This document shows, piece after piece, positions 1-11,184 of a stretch of 64,000 nucleotides of DNA. The notes under the pieces were generated by a model. That model had not been told where the DNA came from. It saw only the letters and a list, made by a program, of their open reading frames with translations, and did not search any database. Source of the DNA: Humibacillus sp. (GTDB lineage: Bacteria; Actinomycetota; Actinomycetes; Actinomycetales; Dermatophilaceae); assembly GCA_030452985.1 (NCBI GenBank), contig JAKDLG010000004.1, forward strand, positions 1 through 64,000, written 5' to 3'. The position numbers and the translations under genes were made by a program. The stretch's first letter is position 1; every line of letters starts with the position of its first letter.

Positions 1-122
1 CCGGCCGGGGGGCGCCCGGGAGGGGGGGGGGGGCGCCCGGGGGGGCGGGGGGGGCGGCCGCGGTGCCGGCGTTGTGGGCCCCGGCCGCGGGGCCCCGGGG
101 CGGGGCGGGGGGGGGGCGCCCC
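1..122. other. G/C homopolymer contig edge, probably low-quality sequence
   Basis: These bases are almost only G and C, with a run of about 13 G and several shorter G runs. The normal codon pattern of the neighbouring RNase gene starts only after about base 120. It looks like a sequencing or assembly artefact at a contig end rather than biology. The true N-terminus of the first gene cannot be read here. Confidence 0.6.
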
Positions 123-2735
123 CACGACGGTGACAACACCGGCAGCAGTGACACCGGCAGCAGCAGTGACGTCGGTGACAGTGACGACGCCGGTCAGTCC
201 GACGACACCGACAGCGAACCGGCCGACGACGACACGACGCCGCGCCGTTCACGGCGTCGGCGTGGGGGCAAGGGCCGGCGCGGCCGAGGCGGAAGCGACG
301 AGCTCGAGACCGAGTCGGCAGCAGCATCCGCGACCGGGTCTGCCACCCGCGACGGCTCCGACGATGCGGGGGACTCCCGCAGTGCCGGTGGTACCGGGGG
401 TACGCCTGGTTCGGGGTCGCGTTCCGCTGACGACGACCAGGGCGACGAGGAGAGCGCGTCGAGCCGGCGGCGTCGTCGGCGGCGTCGTTCGGGGGGCTCG
501 GCCGACGGGGGCGAGGAGTCGCCGCACGTCTCGACCCGGGTACGTCAACCGCGCGCCCAGAGCGACGAGCCGGTGGCCGTGCGTGGCTCGACCCGGCTCG
601 AGGCGAAGAAACAGCGTCGCCGTGAGGGTCGGGAGGCCGGGCGCCGGCGTACCGTCATCACGGAGGCCGAGTTCCTGGCCCGCCGTGAGGCGGTCGACCG
701 CGTCATGGTCGTGCGAAACAAGGACGACCGCACCCAGATGGGCGTGCTCGAGGACGGCGTGCTCGTCGAGCACTACATCGACCAGGCCACCAACGTCTCG
801 ATGGCCGGCAACATCTACCTCGGCCGGGTGCAGAACGTGCTCCCGTCGATGGAGGCGGCCTTCGTCGACATCGGCAAGGGCCGCAACGCGGTGCTCTACG
901 CCGGTGAGGTCAACTGGGACGCCGCCGGGCTCGAGGGCAACCAGCCCAAGCGCATCGAGAACGCCCTCAGCTCCGGCCAGGCAGTGCTCGTGCAGGTGAC
1001 CAAGGACCCGATCGGGCACAAGGGGGCGCGGCTCACCTCGCAGATCTCGCTGCCCGGTCGCTACCTCGTCTACGTGCCCAACAGCTCGATGACCGGCATC
1101 AGCCGCAAGCTGCCCGACACCGAACGGGCCCGTCTGAAGAAGATCCTGCGCGACGTCGTGCCCGAGTCGGCCGGGGTCATCGTGCGCACCGCGGCGGAGG
1201 GCGCCACGGAGGCCGAGCTGCGCGCCGACGTCGAGCGGCTGACCGCCACCTGGGAGACGATCTCGAGCCAGGCCGAGGCCGCCACGAGCGGTAAGGCAGG
1301 CAAGAGCAAGGGCCGGAAGAAGAACGGCGGAACGGGTTCCACCCCGATCGCGACCGCTCCGGCGCTGCTGCACGGCGAGCCCGACCTGACCGTGCGGGTC
1401 ATCCGCGACGTCTTCAACGAGGACTTCTCCTCTCTCGTCGTCTCTGGCGACCAGGCCTGGGACGAGATCCACCCGTACATCACCTCCGTGGCCCCCGACC
1501 TGGCCGAGCGGGTCACGAGGTGGACCGGCGAGGGTGACCTCTTCACGCACCACCGAGTCGACGAGCAGCTCGCCAAGGCCATGGACCGCAAGGTGTGGCT
1601 GCCCAGTGGCGGCTCCCTCGTGATCGACCGCACCGAGGCCATGACCGTCGTCGATGTCAACACCGGCAAGTTCGTCGGATCGGGCGGCAACCTCGAGGAG
1701 ACGGTCACCAAGAACAACATCGAGGCGGCCGAGGAGATCGTCCGCCAGCTGCGGCTGCGCGACATCGGCGGCATCATCGTCGTCGACTTCATCGACATGG
1801 TGCTCGAGAGCAACCGCGACCTCGTCGTGCGCCGGCTGCTCGAGTGCCTGGGACGCGACCGCACCAAGCATCAGGTGGCTGAGGTCACCTCCCTCGGCTT
1901 GGTGCAGATGACGCGCAAGCGGGTTGGCTCCGGCCTGATCGAGGTGTTCGGCGAGAGCTGCTCCCACTGCAACGGCCGCGGCTTCATCATCCACAGCGAC
2001 CCGGTCGACCGCGGTGCTGCCTCAAGCGGTTCCGAGAGCTCGGGCCGGTCCGGTGGCGGCGGAACGTCCGGCAGCGGTGGCAGCAGCAGCAACGGCGGTG
2101 GCAGCAGCAACAACAACAACGGCAATGGCAGGGGCCGTCGGGGAAACCGTGGCTCCGGCGACGGCGGTGGCGCCTCGAACGGCGCAGTCGCGCCGTCGGC
2201 CGCACCCGAGCCGCCGAAGCACACCGGCCCCACCGCAGCCCAGATCGCTGCTGCGGCCCACGCGGCGGCGCTCAAGACCACCGCTGCCCACCCGGTCGCG
2301 CAGGTGGCCGAGGCCGCTGTCAGCATCGCGGACGACCTCGCGGCCGAACTGGCGTCGGAGGCGAGCCCCACCGGTATCGACCGGGCCATCGAGGCAGAGA
2401 TCTCGAGCACGCCCGACACCGACACCGGCCCTGGCCTGATGGCCCCCACCGGCCTCCCCGCCGCCGGCACCGAAGGCAGCGCCGACCGCACGGACAACGC
2501 CGACCGCACCGACAACGCCGACCGCACCGACGATGCCGTCAGCACCGACAACGCCGTCAGCACCGACAACGCCGTCAGCACCGATGATGCGCCGGCGAGC
2601 GCCGACACCGGGACCGTCGCCACCGAGGTTGCTCCCGAAGCCGCGCCGCGCGCTCGCCGCCGTCGTGGCCGGGTGGTGGCCCCGGCGGGACCACCTCGTG
2701 CGGCGGGTCACGATGAGCAGCAACCGGCCGACTGA
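63..2735 (+). CDS. rne: Ribonuclease E/G family protein (5' end unreliable)
   Basis: Endoribonuclease that cleaves single-stranded RNA during rRNA maturation and mRNA turnover. The core is intact: an S1 RNA-binding domain (about residues 215-300, with NIYLGRVQNVLPSMEAAFVD), the RNase E/G catalytic region with VVDVNTGKFVGSGGNLEET and IIVVDFIDM (metal-binding Asp residues), and the CSHCNGRG zinc-link. Long flanks, acidic and basic at the N-terminus and Gly/Ser/Asn-rich then Ala-rich at the C-terminus, resemble the actinobacterial Rne/Rng form of about 900-1100 residues. The GTG at 63 lies in the doubtful G-run, so the real start is probably upstream. The C-terminal tail holds an 18-bp tandem repeat. 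rplU, rpmA and obg follow, as is usual in actinobacteria. Confidence 0.93.
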   Translation: MPALWAPAAGPRGGAGGGRPHDGDNTGSSDTGSSSDVGDSDDAGQSDDTDSEPADDDTTPRRSRRRRGGKGRRGRGGSDELETESAAASATGSATRDGSDDAGDSRSAGGTGGTPGSGSRSADDDQGDEESASSRRRRRRRRSGGSADGGEESPHVSTRVRQPRAQSDEPVAVRGSTRLEAKKQRRREGREAGRRRTVITEAEFLARREAVDRVMVVRNKDDRTQMGVLEDGVLVEHYIDQATNVSMAGNIYLGRVQNVLPSMEAAFVDIGKGRNAVLYAGEVNWDAAGLEGNQPKRIENALSSGQAVLVQVTKDPIGHKGARLTSQISLPGRYLVYVPNSSMTGISRKLPDTERARLKKILRDVVPESAGVIVRTAAEGATEAELRADVERLTATWETISSQAEAATSGKAGKSKGRKKNGGTGSTPIATAPALLHGEPDLTVRVIRDVFNEDFSSLVVSGDQAWDEIHPYITSVAPDLAERVTRWTGEGDLFTHHRVDEQLAKAMDRKVWLPSGGSLVIDRTEAMTVVDVNTGKFVGSGGNLEETVTKNNIEAAEEIVRQLRLRDIGGIIVVDFIDMVLESNRDLVVRRLLECLGRDRTKHQVAEVTSLGLVQMTRKRVGSGLIEVFGESCSHCNGRGFIIHSDPVDRGAASSGSESSGRSGGGGTSGSGGSSSNGGGSSNNNNGNGRGRRGNRGSGDGGGASNGAVAPSAAPEPPKHTGPTAAQIAAAAHAAALKTTAAHPVAQVAEAAVSIADDLAAELASEASPTGIDRAIEAEISSTPDTDTGPGLMAPTGLPAAGTEGSADRTDNADRTDNADRTDDAVSTDNAVSTDNAVSTDDAPASADTGTVATEVAPEAAPRARRRRGRVVAPAGPPRAAGHDEQQPAD
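2481..2588 (+). repeat. Six-unit 18-bp tandem repeat inside the RNase E/G tail
   Basis: Six 18-bp units start at 2481, 2499, 2517, 2535, 2553 and 2571. They encode DRTDNA, DRTDNA, DRTDDA, VSTDNA, VSTDNA and VSTDDA, so three units appear to have been copied as a 54-bp block and then diverged. The frame is preserved and the region is low-complexity and acidic. Such an array is prone to length variation between strains. Confidence 0.85.
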
Positions 2736-2817
2736 CCGGGGGTGGATGCGACCGGGCCTGCTCGGTTTGGTTCCCGAGCCTCCCAGCCGGTAATCTTGTC
2801 CCTCGGTGCGCCCACCG

Positions 2818-2835
2818 GGCCCGTGTTGACGGGCC
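2818..2835 (+). promoter_or_regulatory. Hairpin in the leader of rplU
   Basis: GGCCCGT and ACGGGCC form a perfect 7-bp stem with a GTTG loop, about 50 bases before rplU. There is no T-run, so it is not a clear terminator. It could be a leader structure for the L21-L27 transcript or an end signal for the RNase gene. The function is inferred only. Confidence 0.4.
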
Positions 2836-2883
2836 GGTACCGAAAGTGGCGACCCAACCCAGTAACGAGAAAGTGAGTTCGAC

Positions 2884-3198
2884 GTGTACGCGATTGTTCG
2901 CGCAGGTGGTCGCCAGGAGAAGGTTTCCGTGGGCGATGTACTGCTCATCGACAAGGTCAAAGGGTCGGGGCAGGCCGGCGACGCCATCGAGCTCACGCCA
3001 CTGCTGATCGTCGACGGCACCACGGTGACGTCAGACACCGACAAGCTGGCCACGGTGTCGGTCAAGGCCGAGGTCGTCAAGGCCGCCAAGGGCCCCAAGA
3101 TCGTCATCATGAAGTTCAAGAACAAGACCGGCTACCGCAAGCGTCAGGGCCATCGTCAGCCGCTGACCCAGGTCAAGATCACGTCCATCGACGCCTGA
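2884..3198 (+). CDS. rplU: 50S ribosomal protein L21
   Basis: Structural protein of the large ribosomal subunit, bound to 23S rRNA. The 104-residue product has the family opening [18 protein letters not shown] and the basic C-terminal signature with [14 protein letters not shown]. Length and sequence are typical for actinobacteria. The GTG start at 2884 reads directly into the conserved N-terminus. It is followed 40 bases later by rpmA, the universal L21-L27 pair. Confidence 0.98.
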   Translation: MYAIVRAGGRQEKVSVGDVLLIDKVKGSGQAGDAIELTPLLIVDGTTVTSDTDKLATVSVKAEVVKAAKGPKIVIMKFKNKTGYRKRQGHRQPLTQVKITSIDA

Positions 3199-3238
3199 TC
3201 CAACCCGGAACACAGAGACTCACGAGAGAAGGACTGAC

Positions 3239-3508
3239 ATGGCACACAAGAAGGGTGCGTCCTCGACCCGCAACGGTCGCGACTCGAACGCACAGTTCCT
3301 CGGCGTCAAGCGTTTCGGTGGTCAGACGGTCAACGCCGGCGAGATCATCGTCCGTCAGCGCGGCACGCACTTCCACCCCGGCGACGGCGTCGGCCGCGGC
3401 AAGGACGACACCCTGTTCGCCCTCGTCGCCGGTGCCGTCAAGTTCGGCACCAAGCGGGGTCGCAAGACGGTCAACATCGAGCAGCCGGAGGCTGTCGCCG
3501 CCGATTGA
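3239..3508 (+). CDS. rpmA: 50S ribosomal protein L27
   Basis: Large-subunit protein whose N-terminal tail reaches the peptidyl-transferase centre. The 89-residue product starts [19 protein letters not shown], the form that needs no N-terminal processing, and contains the conserved [22 protein letters not shown]. An AGAAGGA-like ribosome binding site precedes the ATG. A strong hairpin terminator follows within 20 bases of the stop. Confidence 0.98.
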   Translation: MAHKKGASSTRNGRDSNAQFLGVKRFGGQTVNAGEIIVRQRGTHFHPGDGVGRGKDDTLFALVAGAVKFGTKRGRKTVNIEQPEAVAAD

Positions 3509-3525
3509 CCACCACCTGCTTCATT

Positions 3526-3561
3526 CGTGAAGGGCGGGCCCGCAACGGCCCGCCCTTCACG
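3526..3561 (+). terminator. Intrinsic terminator after rpmA
   Basis: CGTGAAGGGCGGGCC at 3526-3540 pairs perfectly with the arm at 3547-3561 (15 bp), leaving a six-base loop. The following bases contain only a short TTT, as is common in high-GC genomes. It separates the L21-L27 transcript from obg. Confidence 0.8.
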
Positions 3562-3591
3562 CGTTTCACGCTGACCCGGCCCCTCTCAACG

Positions 3592-3615
3592 CGGCATCCA
3601 CACCATCGGATGCCG
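3592..3615. promoter_or_regulatory. CGGCATCC/GGATGCCG inverted repeat before obg
   Basis: Perfect 8-bp arms (3592-3599 and 3608-3615) flank an 8-base loop, 33 bases before the obg start. The arm is the same GGATGCC word that recurs across the chromosomal part of this window. It may be a leader hairpin for obg or simply two copies of that genome-wide word. Confidence 0.4.
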
Positions 3616-3648
3616 GGCAGCGCCCTTGATCTGAAAGAGTGACCTCTC

Positions 3649-5199
3649 ATGGCAGTGACCTTCGTCGACCGTGTTGTCCTGCACCTCAGCGCGGGCTCGG
3701 GCGGGCACGGGGTGGCCTCGGTCAAGCGCGAGAAGTTCAAGCCGCTCGGCGGCCCCGACGGCGGCAACGGCGGACGGGGCGGCTCGGTCATCCTGCGGGT
3801 CGACCCCCAGTCCACGACCCTGCTCGACTACCACCGCCACCCGCACCGCGGCGCCCCCAACGGCAAGCCCGGGGCGGGCGACGAGCGCAACGGCGCCGAC
3901 GGCGGAGACCTGGTGCTGCCCGTGCCGGAGGGCACTGTCGTCAAGGACGCCGACGGGGCGCTGATCGTCGACCTCGTCGGGATGGGTACTGAGCACGTCA
4001 TCGCAGCCGGCGGCCGTGGGGGCCTGGGCAACCGGGCCCTCAGCTCGGCCCGTCGGCGGGCCCCCGGATTCGCCCTGCTCGGCGAGCCGGGTGAGGACAT
4101 CGACGTCGTGCTCGAGCTGAAGTCGCTCGCCGACGTAGCCCTGATCGGCTTCCCGAGCGCCGGCAAGAGCTCGCTCGTCTCGGTGCTCTCGGCGGCCAAG
4201 CCGAAGATCGCCGACTACCCCTTCACCACGCTCGTGCCCAACCTCGGCGTCGTGACCGCCGGATCGAGCCGGTTCACCATCGCCGACGTGCCCGGCCTGA
4301 TCCCGGGCGCCCATGAAGGCAAGGGCCTGGGCCTGGAGTTCCTGCGCCACGTCGAGCGCTGCTCGGTTCTCGTGCACGTCATCGACTGCGCGACCCTCGA
4401 GCCGGGCCGCGACCCGATGACCGACCTCGACGTCATCGAGAAGGAGCTCTCGCTCTACGTTCCCGACGCCGACCTCGGGGGCCGTCCCCTCGCCGAGCGC
4501 ACCCGCATCGTCGTGCTGAACAAGGCCGACGTGCCGGAGGCGCGCGAGCTCGCCGAGATGGTCAAACCCGATCTGGAGGCCCGCGGCATCGAGGTGTTCG
4601 TCATCTCGGCTGTCGCCCACCAAGGCCTGCGCGAGCTGACGTTCGCCATGGCGCGCCACGTCGAGGCGGCCCGGGTGCAGCTCGAGCAGGCGGTGCCGCC
4701 ACGCGTCGTGCTGCGACCGCGTTCGGTCGACGACCACGGCTTCGAGGTCAAGCGCGAGAGTGGCTCTGGCGACATCGAGGGCGAGTTCTACCGCGTCACG
4801 GGGGTGCGACCCGTGCGATGGGTGCGCCAGACCGACTTCTCCAACGACGAGGCCGTCGGCTATCTCGCCGACCGGCTGGCCCGCCTCGGGGTCGAGGACC
4901 AGCTCTACAAGGTCGGCGCCGTGGCCGGAGACACGGTCGTCATCGGCACCGGCGACGACGCCGTCATCTTCGACTGGGAGCCGACCCTGCAGGCCGGCGC
5001 CGAGCTGCTCGGCAGCCGGGGCACCGACCTGCGCCTCGAGGAGCCGTCGCGGCCGACCCGCGACGAGAAGCGGGAGGCCCAGGCCAACCGGTACGCCGCC
5101 CGCGCCGCCACCCAGGAGGAGCTCGAGGCGGAGCGGCGCTCGGGGCTATGGCAGCTGCGCGAGCACGACGCCGAAGACGACGAATCTGACAGAGGGTAG
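3649..5199 (+). CDS. obgE: GTPase Obg/CgtA
   Basis: Ribosome-associated GTPase needed for 50S assembly and growth control. The 516-residue product has the Gly-rich Obg fold first (residues 1 to ~160, [16 protein letters not shown]). The G domain follows, with G1 GFPSAGKSS near residue 166, switch [11 protein letters not shown]3 [16 protein letters not shown] and G4 NKAD. The C-terminal OCT domain (about 350-435) carries [21 protein letters not shown]. Length and domain order fit the longer actinobacterial Obg. It follows the L21-L27 operon as in most bacteria. Confidence 0.97.
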   Translation: MAVTFVDRVVLHLSAGSGGHGVASVKREKFKPLGGPDGGNGGRGGSVILRVDPQSTTLLDYHRHPHRGAPNGKPGAGDERNGADGGDLVLPVPEGTVVKDADGALIVDLVGMGTEHVIAAGGRGGLGNRALSSARRRAPGFALLGEPGEDIDVVLELKSLADVALIGFPSAGKSSLVSVLSAAKPKIADYPFTTLVPNLGVVTAGSSRFTIADVPGLIPGAHEGKGLGLEFLRHVERCSVLVHVIDCATLEPGRDPMTDLDVIEKELSLYVPDADLGGRPLAERTRIVVLNKADVPEARELAEMVKPDLEARGIEVFVISAVAHQGLRELTFAMARHVEAARVQLEQAVPPRVVLRPRSVDDHGFEVKRESGSGDIEGEFYRVTGVRPVRWVRQTDFSNDEAVGYLADRLARLGVEDQLYKVGAVAGDTVVIGTGDDAVIFDWEPTLQAGAELLGSRGTDLRLEEPSRPTRDEKREAQANRYAARAATQEELEAERRSGLWQLREHDAEDDESDRG

Positions 5200-5285
5200 A
5201 TTCCGTCCGAGCCGGCGCGATGTGCACGGTGACTGCAGTCGGCTCAGTGATGGGTCCGATACACCGAGCAAGCCAAGGAGACCGG

Positions 5286-5807
5286 ATGACCAGCAACGAG
5301 CAGGCCGACCCGCGCGTCCTGGGCCGCCTGAAGTCCGTGGACGGTCAAGGGACAGTGGTCATTCAGGACCGCTTCGCCGCAGCTGTCGACACGGTGTGGA
5401 AGGCGCTCACCGACAAGACCGAGCTGGCTCACTGGCTCGGCGACTTCACCGGTGACCTCACGGCCGGCCGCACGCACCACTCGCGCTTCCACGCCAGCGG
5501 GGCGGAGGGCGACAGCCGAATCGACGCGTGCGAGGCGCCGAACCACTTCCGGGTTACCCGGATCGAGGACACCGGCGAGGACGGCAACGTCATCGACGCC
5601 ACGCTCAAGGCCGACGGCGGTGACACGATTCTGGCCGTCACCCAGTCCCACCTCCCGGTGAGATGGATCGCCGCGTTCGGCGCCGGACTGCAGATCCACG
5701 TGGAGGATCTCGGCCTGCACCTCGCGGGCAAGGAGCGCAGCCAGTCCGACGCGCGCATGGACGCACTCGTGCCGCTGTACGAGGAGCAGGGCGTCACCGA
5801 GGGCTGA
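5286..5807 (+). CDS. SRPBCC / AHSA1-like START-fold protein
   Basis: 173-residue protein of the Bet v1-like (SRPBCC, Aha1-type) superfamily. Hallmarks are VVIQDRFAAAVDTVWKALTDKTELAHWLGDFTGDL near the N-terminus and a later YEEQ-ending helix. These proteins bind hydrophobic ligands or act as co-regulators, and the ligand here is unknown. I place the start at ATG 5286, preceded by AAGGAGACCGG; an in-frame GTG at 5220 would add 22 unlikely residues. The gene stands alone between obg and the convergent demethylase gene. Confidence 0.8.
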   Translation: MTSNEQADPRVLGRLKSVDGQGTVVIQDRFAAAVDTVWKALTDKTELAHWLGDFTGDLTAGRTHHSRFHASGAEGDSRIDACEAPNHFRVTRIEDTGEDGNVIDATLKADGGDTILAVTQSHLPVRWIAAFGAGLQIHVEDLGLHLAGKERSQSDARMDALVPLYEEQGVTEG

Positions 5808-5843
5808 CCGAACCGCGAGAGGGGTGGAGGCCTACCGCCCGTC

Positions 5844-8357
<2,514 letters not shown>

Positions 8358-8358
8358 T

Positions 8359-8391
8359 CAGGTGCGGGGCAGGTGCGGGGCAGGTGCGGGC
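8359..8391. repeat. Three tandem 11-bp repeats in a divergent promoter region
   Basis: CAGGTGCGGGG occurs at 8359 and 8370, and CAGGTGCGGGC at 8381. The 11-bp period is close to one helical turn, so a bound protein would contact one DNA face. It lies just upstream of the GcvT-type gene start, in the gap shared with the Rieske ferredoxin gene. Confidence 0.7.
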
Positions 8392-8419
8392 CGGTTCTCG
8401 AGTGCAAAAGGCCCAAAAA

Positions 8420-8455
8420 GTTGCGCAGGACGCATGCTAGCGCATGGAGCGCAAC
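8420..8455. promoter_or_regulatory. Candidate IclR operator in the divergent promoter
   Basis: GTTGCGC at 8420-8426 and GCGCAAC at 8449-8455 form an inverted repeat. The left 18 bases (GTTGCGCAGGACGCATGC) match 14 of 18 positions with a site at 11043-11060 upstream of the nearby iclR-family gene. A shared site in these two places is what an autoregulated local regulator would produce. Confidence 0.55.
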
Positions 8456-8580
8456 GCGAGATAGCCTAGTGCTAGGGCGGCGGCGAGGTCGCCCGCTGAA
8501 TCCTTTGAGGTGCTGAACCCTGTGATGGGCGGTGTCCTTGGGGGTCTCGAGAGTCATGAGTCCGTGGAGGTGCCAGCCCA

Positions 8581-9003
8581 ATGTTCGCTGCGTGTTCTCG
8601 GTCGGCCATCGAGCGCGGTGAAGGACTGCGCCTCGACGGTCCGCAGACCCAGGGTGTGCCCATCGTCGTGTTCCGTACCGACGACGACGAGTTCTTCGCC
8701 GTCGATGACACCTGTACGCATCAGGATGCGTCGTTGGCCGACGGCTGGCTGGAGGGCTGCCAGATCGAATGCCCGCTGCACGCCTCGCGCTTCGACCTGC
8801 GTACGGGTGCGGTCGATGCCCTGCCGGCCAAGGCGCCCATCCGCACCCACGCCGTCTCGGTCATCGGTGACGACGTGTTCGTGACCTTGTCCAGCGAGGC
8901 CCCGAACCTCCCCAACGGTTCTGCGCTGTCAGGGCTGTCAGGGCTGTCGACGCCGTCGGCGCTGCTCGTGAGCGCGATGCAACCCCAGGGAGACCCGGCT
9001 TGA
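8581..9003 (+). CDS. Rieske [2Fe-2S] ferredoxin component
   Basis: Small electron-transfer protein of Rieske non-haem iron oxygenase systems. The cluster ligands are visible as C45-T-H47 and C64-P-L-H67, with the usual 17-residue spacing. The 140-residue product is slightly longer than the ~105-residue family norm because of a Ser/Leu/Gly-rich tail with a short 9-bp repeat. Its stop overlaps the start of the oxygenase gene (TTGA), so the two are probably translated together. No dedicated ferredoxin reductase is visible nearby. Confidence 0.88.
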   Translation: MFAACSRSAIERGEGLRLDGPQTQGVPIVVFRTDDDEFFAVDDTCTHQDASLADGWLEGCQIECPLHASRFDLRTGAVDALPAKAPIRTHAVSVIGDDVFVTLSSEAPNLPNGSALSGLSGLSTPSALLVSAMQPQGDPA

Positions 9004-10169
9004 CCATCACCGACCGAGGCTCCTCGCCCGTACCGCCTGAACTTCAGTCTGCCGGGGCCTCGCTGTCGCAGAGCCTGGTGCGAACCCTGCCGGGACGGGC
9101 GTACTCGTCCCCGGAGACCTTTGCCAAGGAGCAGGAGCGGATCTTCGAGCAGCAGTGGTGCTGCGTGGCGCGTTCGAGCGACCTACCGAGACCGGGCGAC
9201 TTCCAGACCGTGCAGGTGGGCCGGGAGAGCATCATCGTCAGCCGCAACCGCGCCGGCGCCGCCCGCGCCTTCTTCAACGTCTGCCGGCACCGCGGTGCCC
9301 GGCTGTGCACGGCCGAGCGGGGCACGGGGAAGCGCTCGTTCCAGTGCCCGTACCACGCCTGGACGTACGACCTCGATGGGCGCCTGATGGCAGCGCCGAA
9401 CCTCACCAAGATGCCCGACGTGGGCCGTGACGAGTACGGCCTCCACCAGGCCCACGTGCGCGAGTGGCTCGGCTACGTCTGGGTGAGCGTGGCCGACGTT
9501 CCCTCCTCGTTCGAGGAGACCGTCATGGCCGCGGTGCGTACCCGCCTCGGTGACCTCGAGTCGATCGACCACTACGGCATCGACACGCTCGAGGTCGGTC
9601 GGCGCATCCGCTACGACGTGGGAGCCAACTGGAAGCTCATCGTCGAGAACTTCATGGAGTGCTACCACTGTGCGACGATCCATCCCGAGCTGACCGAGGT
9701 GCTGCCGGAGTTCGCGGAAGGGTTCGCAGCGCAGTACTTCGTGGGGCACGGGGCCGCGTTCGGCGAGGAGGTCGAAGGGTTCACGGTCGACGGCTCGGAG
9801 GGCCTGACCCGGATTCCGGGCATCTCCGACGGGCAGGACCGGCGCTACTACGCCGTCACGATCCGCCCGAACGTCTTCGTCAACCTGGTTCCCGACCACG
9901 TCATCGTGCACCGGATGACCCCGCTCGCGCCCGACCGCACGATCGTGGAGTGCGACTGGCTCTTTCTGCCAGAGGTGCTCACCTCGGGTGTCGACCTCGA
10001 GAAGTCCGTGCGGCTCTTCGACCTGGTCAACCAGCAGGACTTCGAGGCGTGTGAGCGGTGCCAGGCGGCCACCGACTCCAAGAAGTACGCGCAGGGCGGG
10101 GTGCTCGTGCCCAGCGAGCACCACCTCGCCGAGTTCCAGGCCTGGGCGACCGCCGCCATCGCCGACTGA
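9000..10169 (+). CDS. Rieske non-haem iron oxygenase, alpha subunit
   Basis: 389-residue oxygenase subunit. The N-terminal Rieske domain has C95-R-H97 and C116-P-Y-H119. The C-terminal catalytic domain has NWKLIVENFMECYHCATIHPEL, containing the two iron-binding His. The family includes ring hydroxylases and quaternary-amine demethylases such as GbcA and stachydrine demethylase. Pairing with a dimethylglycine/sarcosine-type GcvT flavoprotein favours N-demethylation of a betaine over ring hydroxylation; that substrate is inferred. The TTG start overlaps the ferredoxin stop. Confidence 0.88.
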   Translation: MTITDRGSSPVPPELQSAGASLSQSLVRTLPGRAYSSPETFAKEQERIFEQQWCCVARSSDLPRPGDFQTVQVGRESIIVSRNRAGAARAFFNVCRHRGARLCTAERGTGKRSFQCPYHAWTYDLDGRLMAAPNLTKMPDVGRDEYGLHQAHVREWLGYVWVSVADVPSSFEETVMAAVRTRLGDLESIDHYGIDTLEVGRRIRYDVGANWKLIVENFMECYHCATIHPELTEVLPEFAEGFAAQYFVGHGAAFGEEVEGFTVDGSEGLTRIPGISDGQDRRYYAVTIRPNVFVNLVPDHVIVHRMTPLAPDRTIVECDWLFLPEVLTSGVDLEKSVRLFDLVNQQDFEACERCQAATDSKKYAQGGVLVPSEHHLAEFQAWATAAIAD

Positions 10170-10190
10170 CCGGGCCGGTTCGTTCGTCGC

Positions 10191-10982
10191 TCAGTCGCCG
10201 CTCTCGGGCCAGAAGCCCATGCGCCGGCTCAGCTCGGCGGCGCCCGCCGCTAGCGGGCCCAGCTTCTCGGCCAGGCGGTCGGCGTCCAGCCGGTAGTCGG
10301 GGCCGGAGGCGCTGAGGGCCGCGATGACCTGGCCGTCCTCTCCCCGTACGGGAACGGCTACCGCGTTGAGCCCGAGCTCGAGCTCGCCGTGGCTTGACGC
10401 GTGCCCCTCTTCAGCGACGGTACGCAGCTCCGCGCGAAGCGCGTCCGGGTCGGTGTGCGTGTGCGTCGTGAAGCGCTCGAGCGGCCGCGCGAGCAGGGCA
10501 CTGCGCTCGCCGGGCTCGAGGTGGGCCAGCAGCACCTTGCCACTGGACGTGGCGTGGAGAGGGGTCAGCTGCCCGACCCAGTTCGAGGTGGCGACGGACG
10601 CCGCACCCCTCGACTGCACCACGTTGACGGCGAAGTGCTCCCTCAGCACGGCCACGTTGACCGACTCTCCCAGCGAACGGGCCAGGGCATCGGTGAGGGG
10701 CCGCGCCTGTTCGGCCAGGTCGAGGTGCACATCGACCCGACCGGCGAGGCGCACCAGCCCGAAGCCCAGCCGGTACTTGCCTCGCTCACCCGTCTGCTCG
10801 ACCAGCTCGCGGGCCTCCAGGGCGTTCAGCAGCCGGGAGGCCGTGGACTTGTGCACCCCCATCTCGTCGGCCAGCTCACTGACGCCGCCCTGACCCCAGC
10901 CCGCGAGCAGCTCGAGCACCTGCAGGGCGCGGTCGACCGACTGGAGGCTGCCGTTGCCGGGATCGGATCTGGTACTCGACAT
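10191..10982 (-). CDS. IclR family transcriptional regulator
   Basis: 263-residue regulator with an N-terminal winged helix (SLQSVDRALQVLELLAGW, then VSELADEMGVHKSTASRLLNAL) and a C-terminal effector domain (GKVLLAHLEPGE, GLNAVAVPVRGEDGQVIAALSASGP). It lies immediately after the Rieske genes in convergent orientation, so it probably controls the demethylase cluster in response to the substrate. A shared GTTGCGC-type site upstream of its own start and of the divergent Rieske/GcvT promoter supports this. Confidence 0.9.
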   Translation of the reverse strand: MSSTRSDPGNGSLQSVDRALQVLELLAGWGQGGVSELADEMGVHKSTASRLLNALEARELVEQTGERGKYRLGFGLVRLAGRVDVHLDLAEQARPLTDALARSLGESVNVAVLREHFAVNVVQSRGAASVATSNWVGQLTPLHATSSGKVLLAHLEPGERSALLARPLERFTTHTHTDPDALRAELRTVAEEGHASSHGELELGLNAVAVPVRGEDGQVIAALSASGPDYRLDADRLAEKLGPLAAGAAELSRRMGFWPESGD

Positions 10983-11042
10983 GATGCCCTTCGACGTCGG
11001 GGTGGGTGGGTGCGCTCACGACGGTTTCGCCTACCGGAACGA

Positions 11043-11060
11043 GTTGCGCCTGACGCACAC
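11043..11060. promoter_or_regulatory. Second candidate IclR operator, upstream of iclR gene
   Basis: GTTGCGCCTGACGCACAC lies about 60 bases upstream of the iclR-family start and matches 14 of 18 bases of the site at 8420-8437. The neighbouring TTGACA at 11063 may be part of a promoter. Confidence 0.5.
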
Positions 11061-11184
11061 ATTGACACATGGACGATCCGTGGCCGAAACCATCCGAACG
11101 GTGCAGGGCGTGTCAGCGGTTCGGGACCGCTCTGGCCTGCGCGGCCACGCCCGTGCGGTGGGTCGCCCGGCTAGGGTCACCCTC

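Noticed and set aside
249-1994. Long minus-strand frame opposite the RNase E/G gene
   Set aside because: It mirrors the GC-rich coding strand, has no recognisable domain and lies wholly inside a conserved gene.
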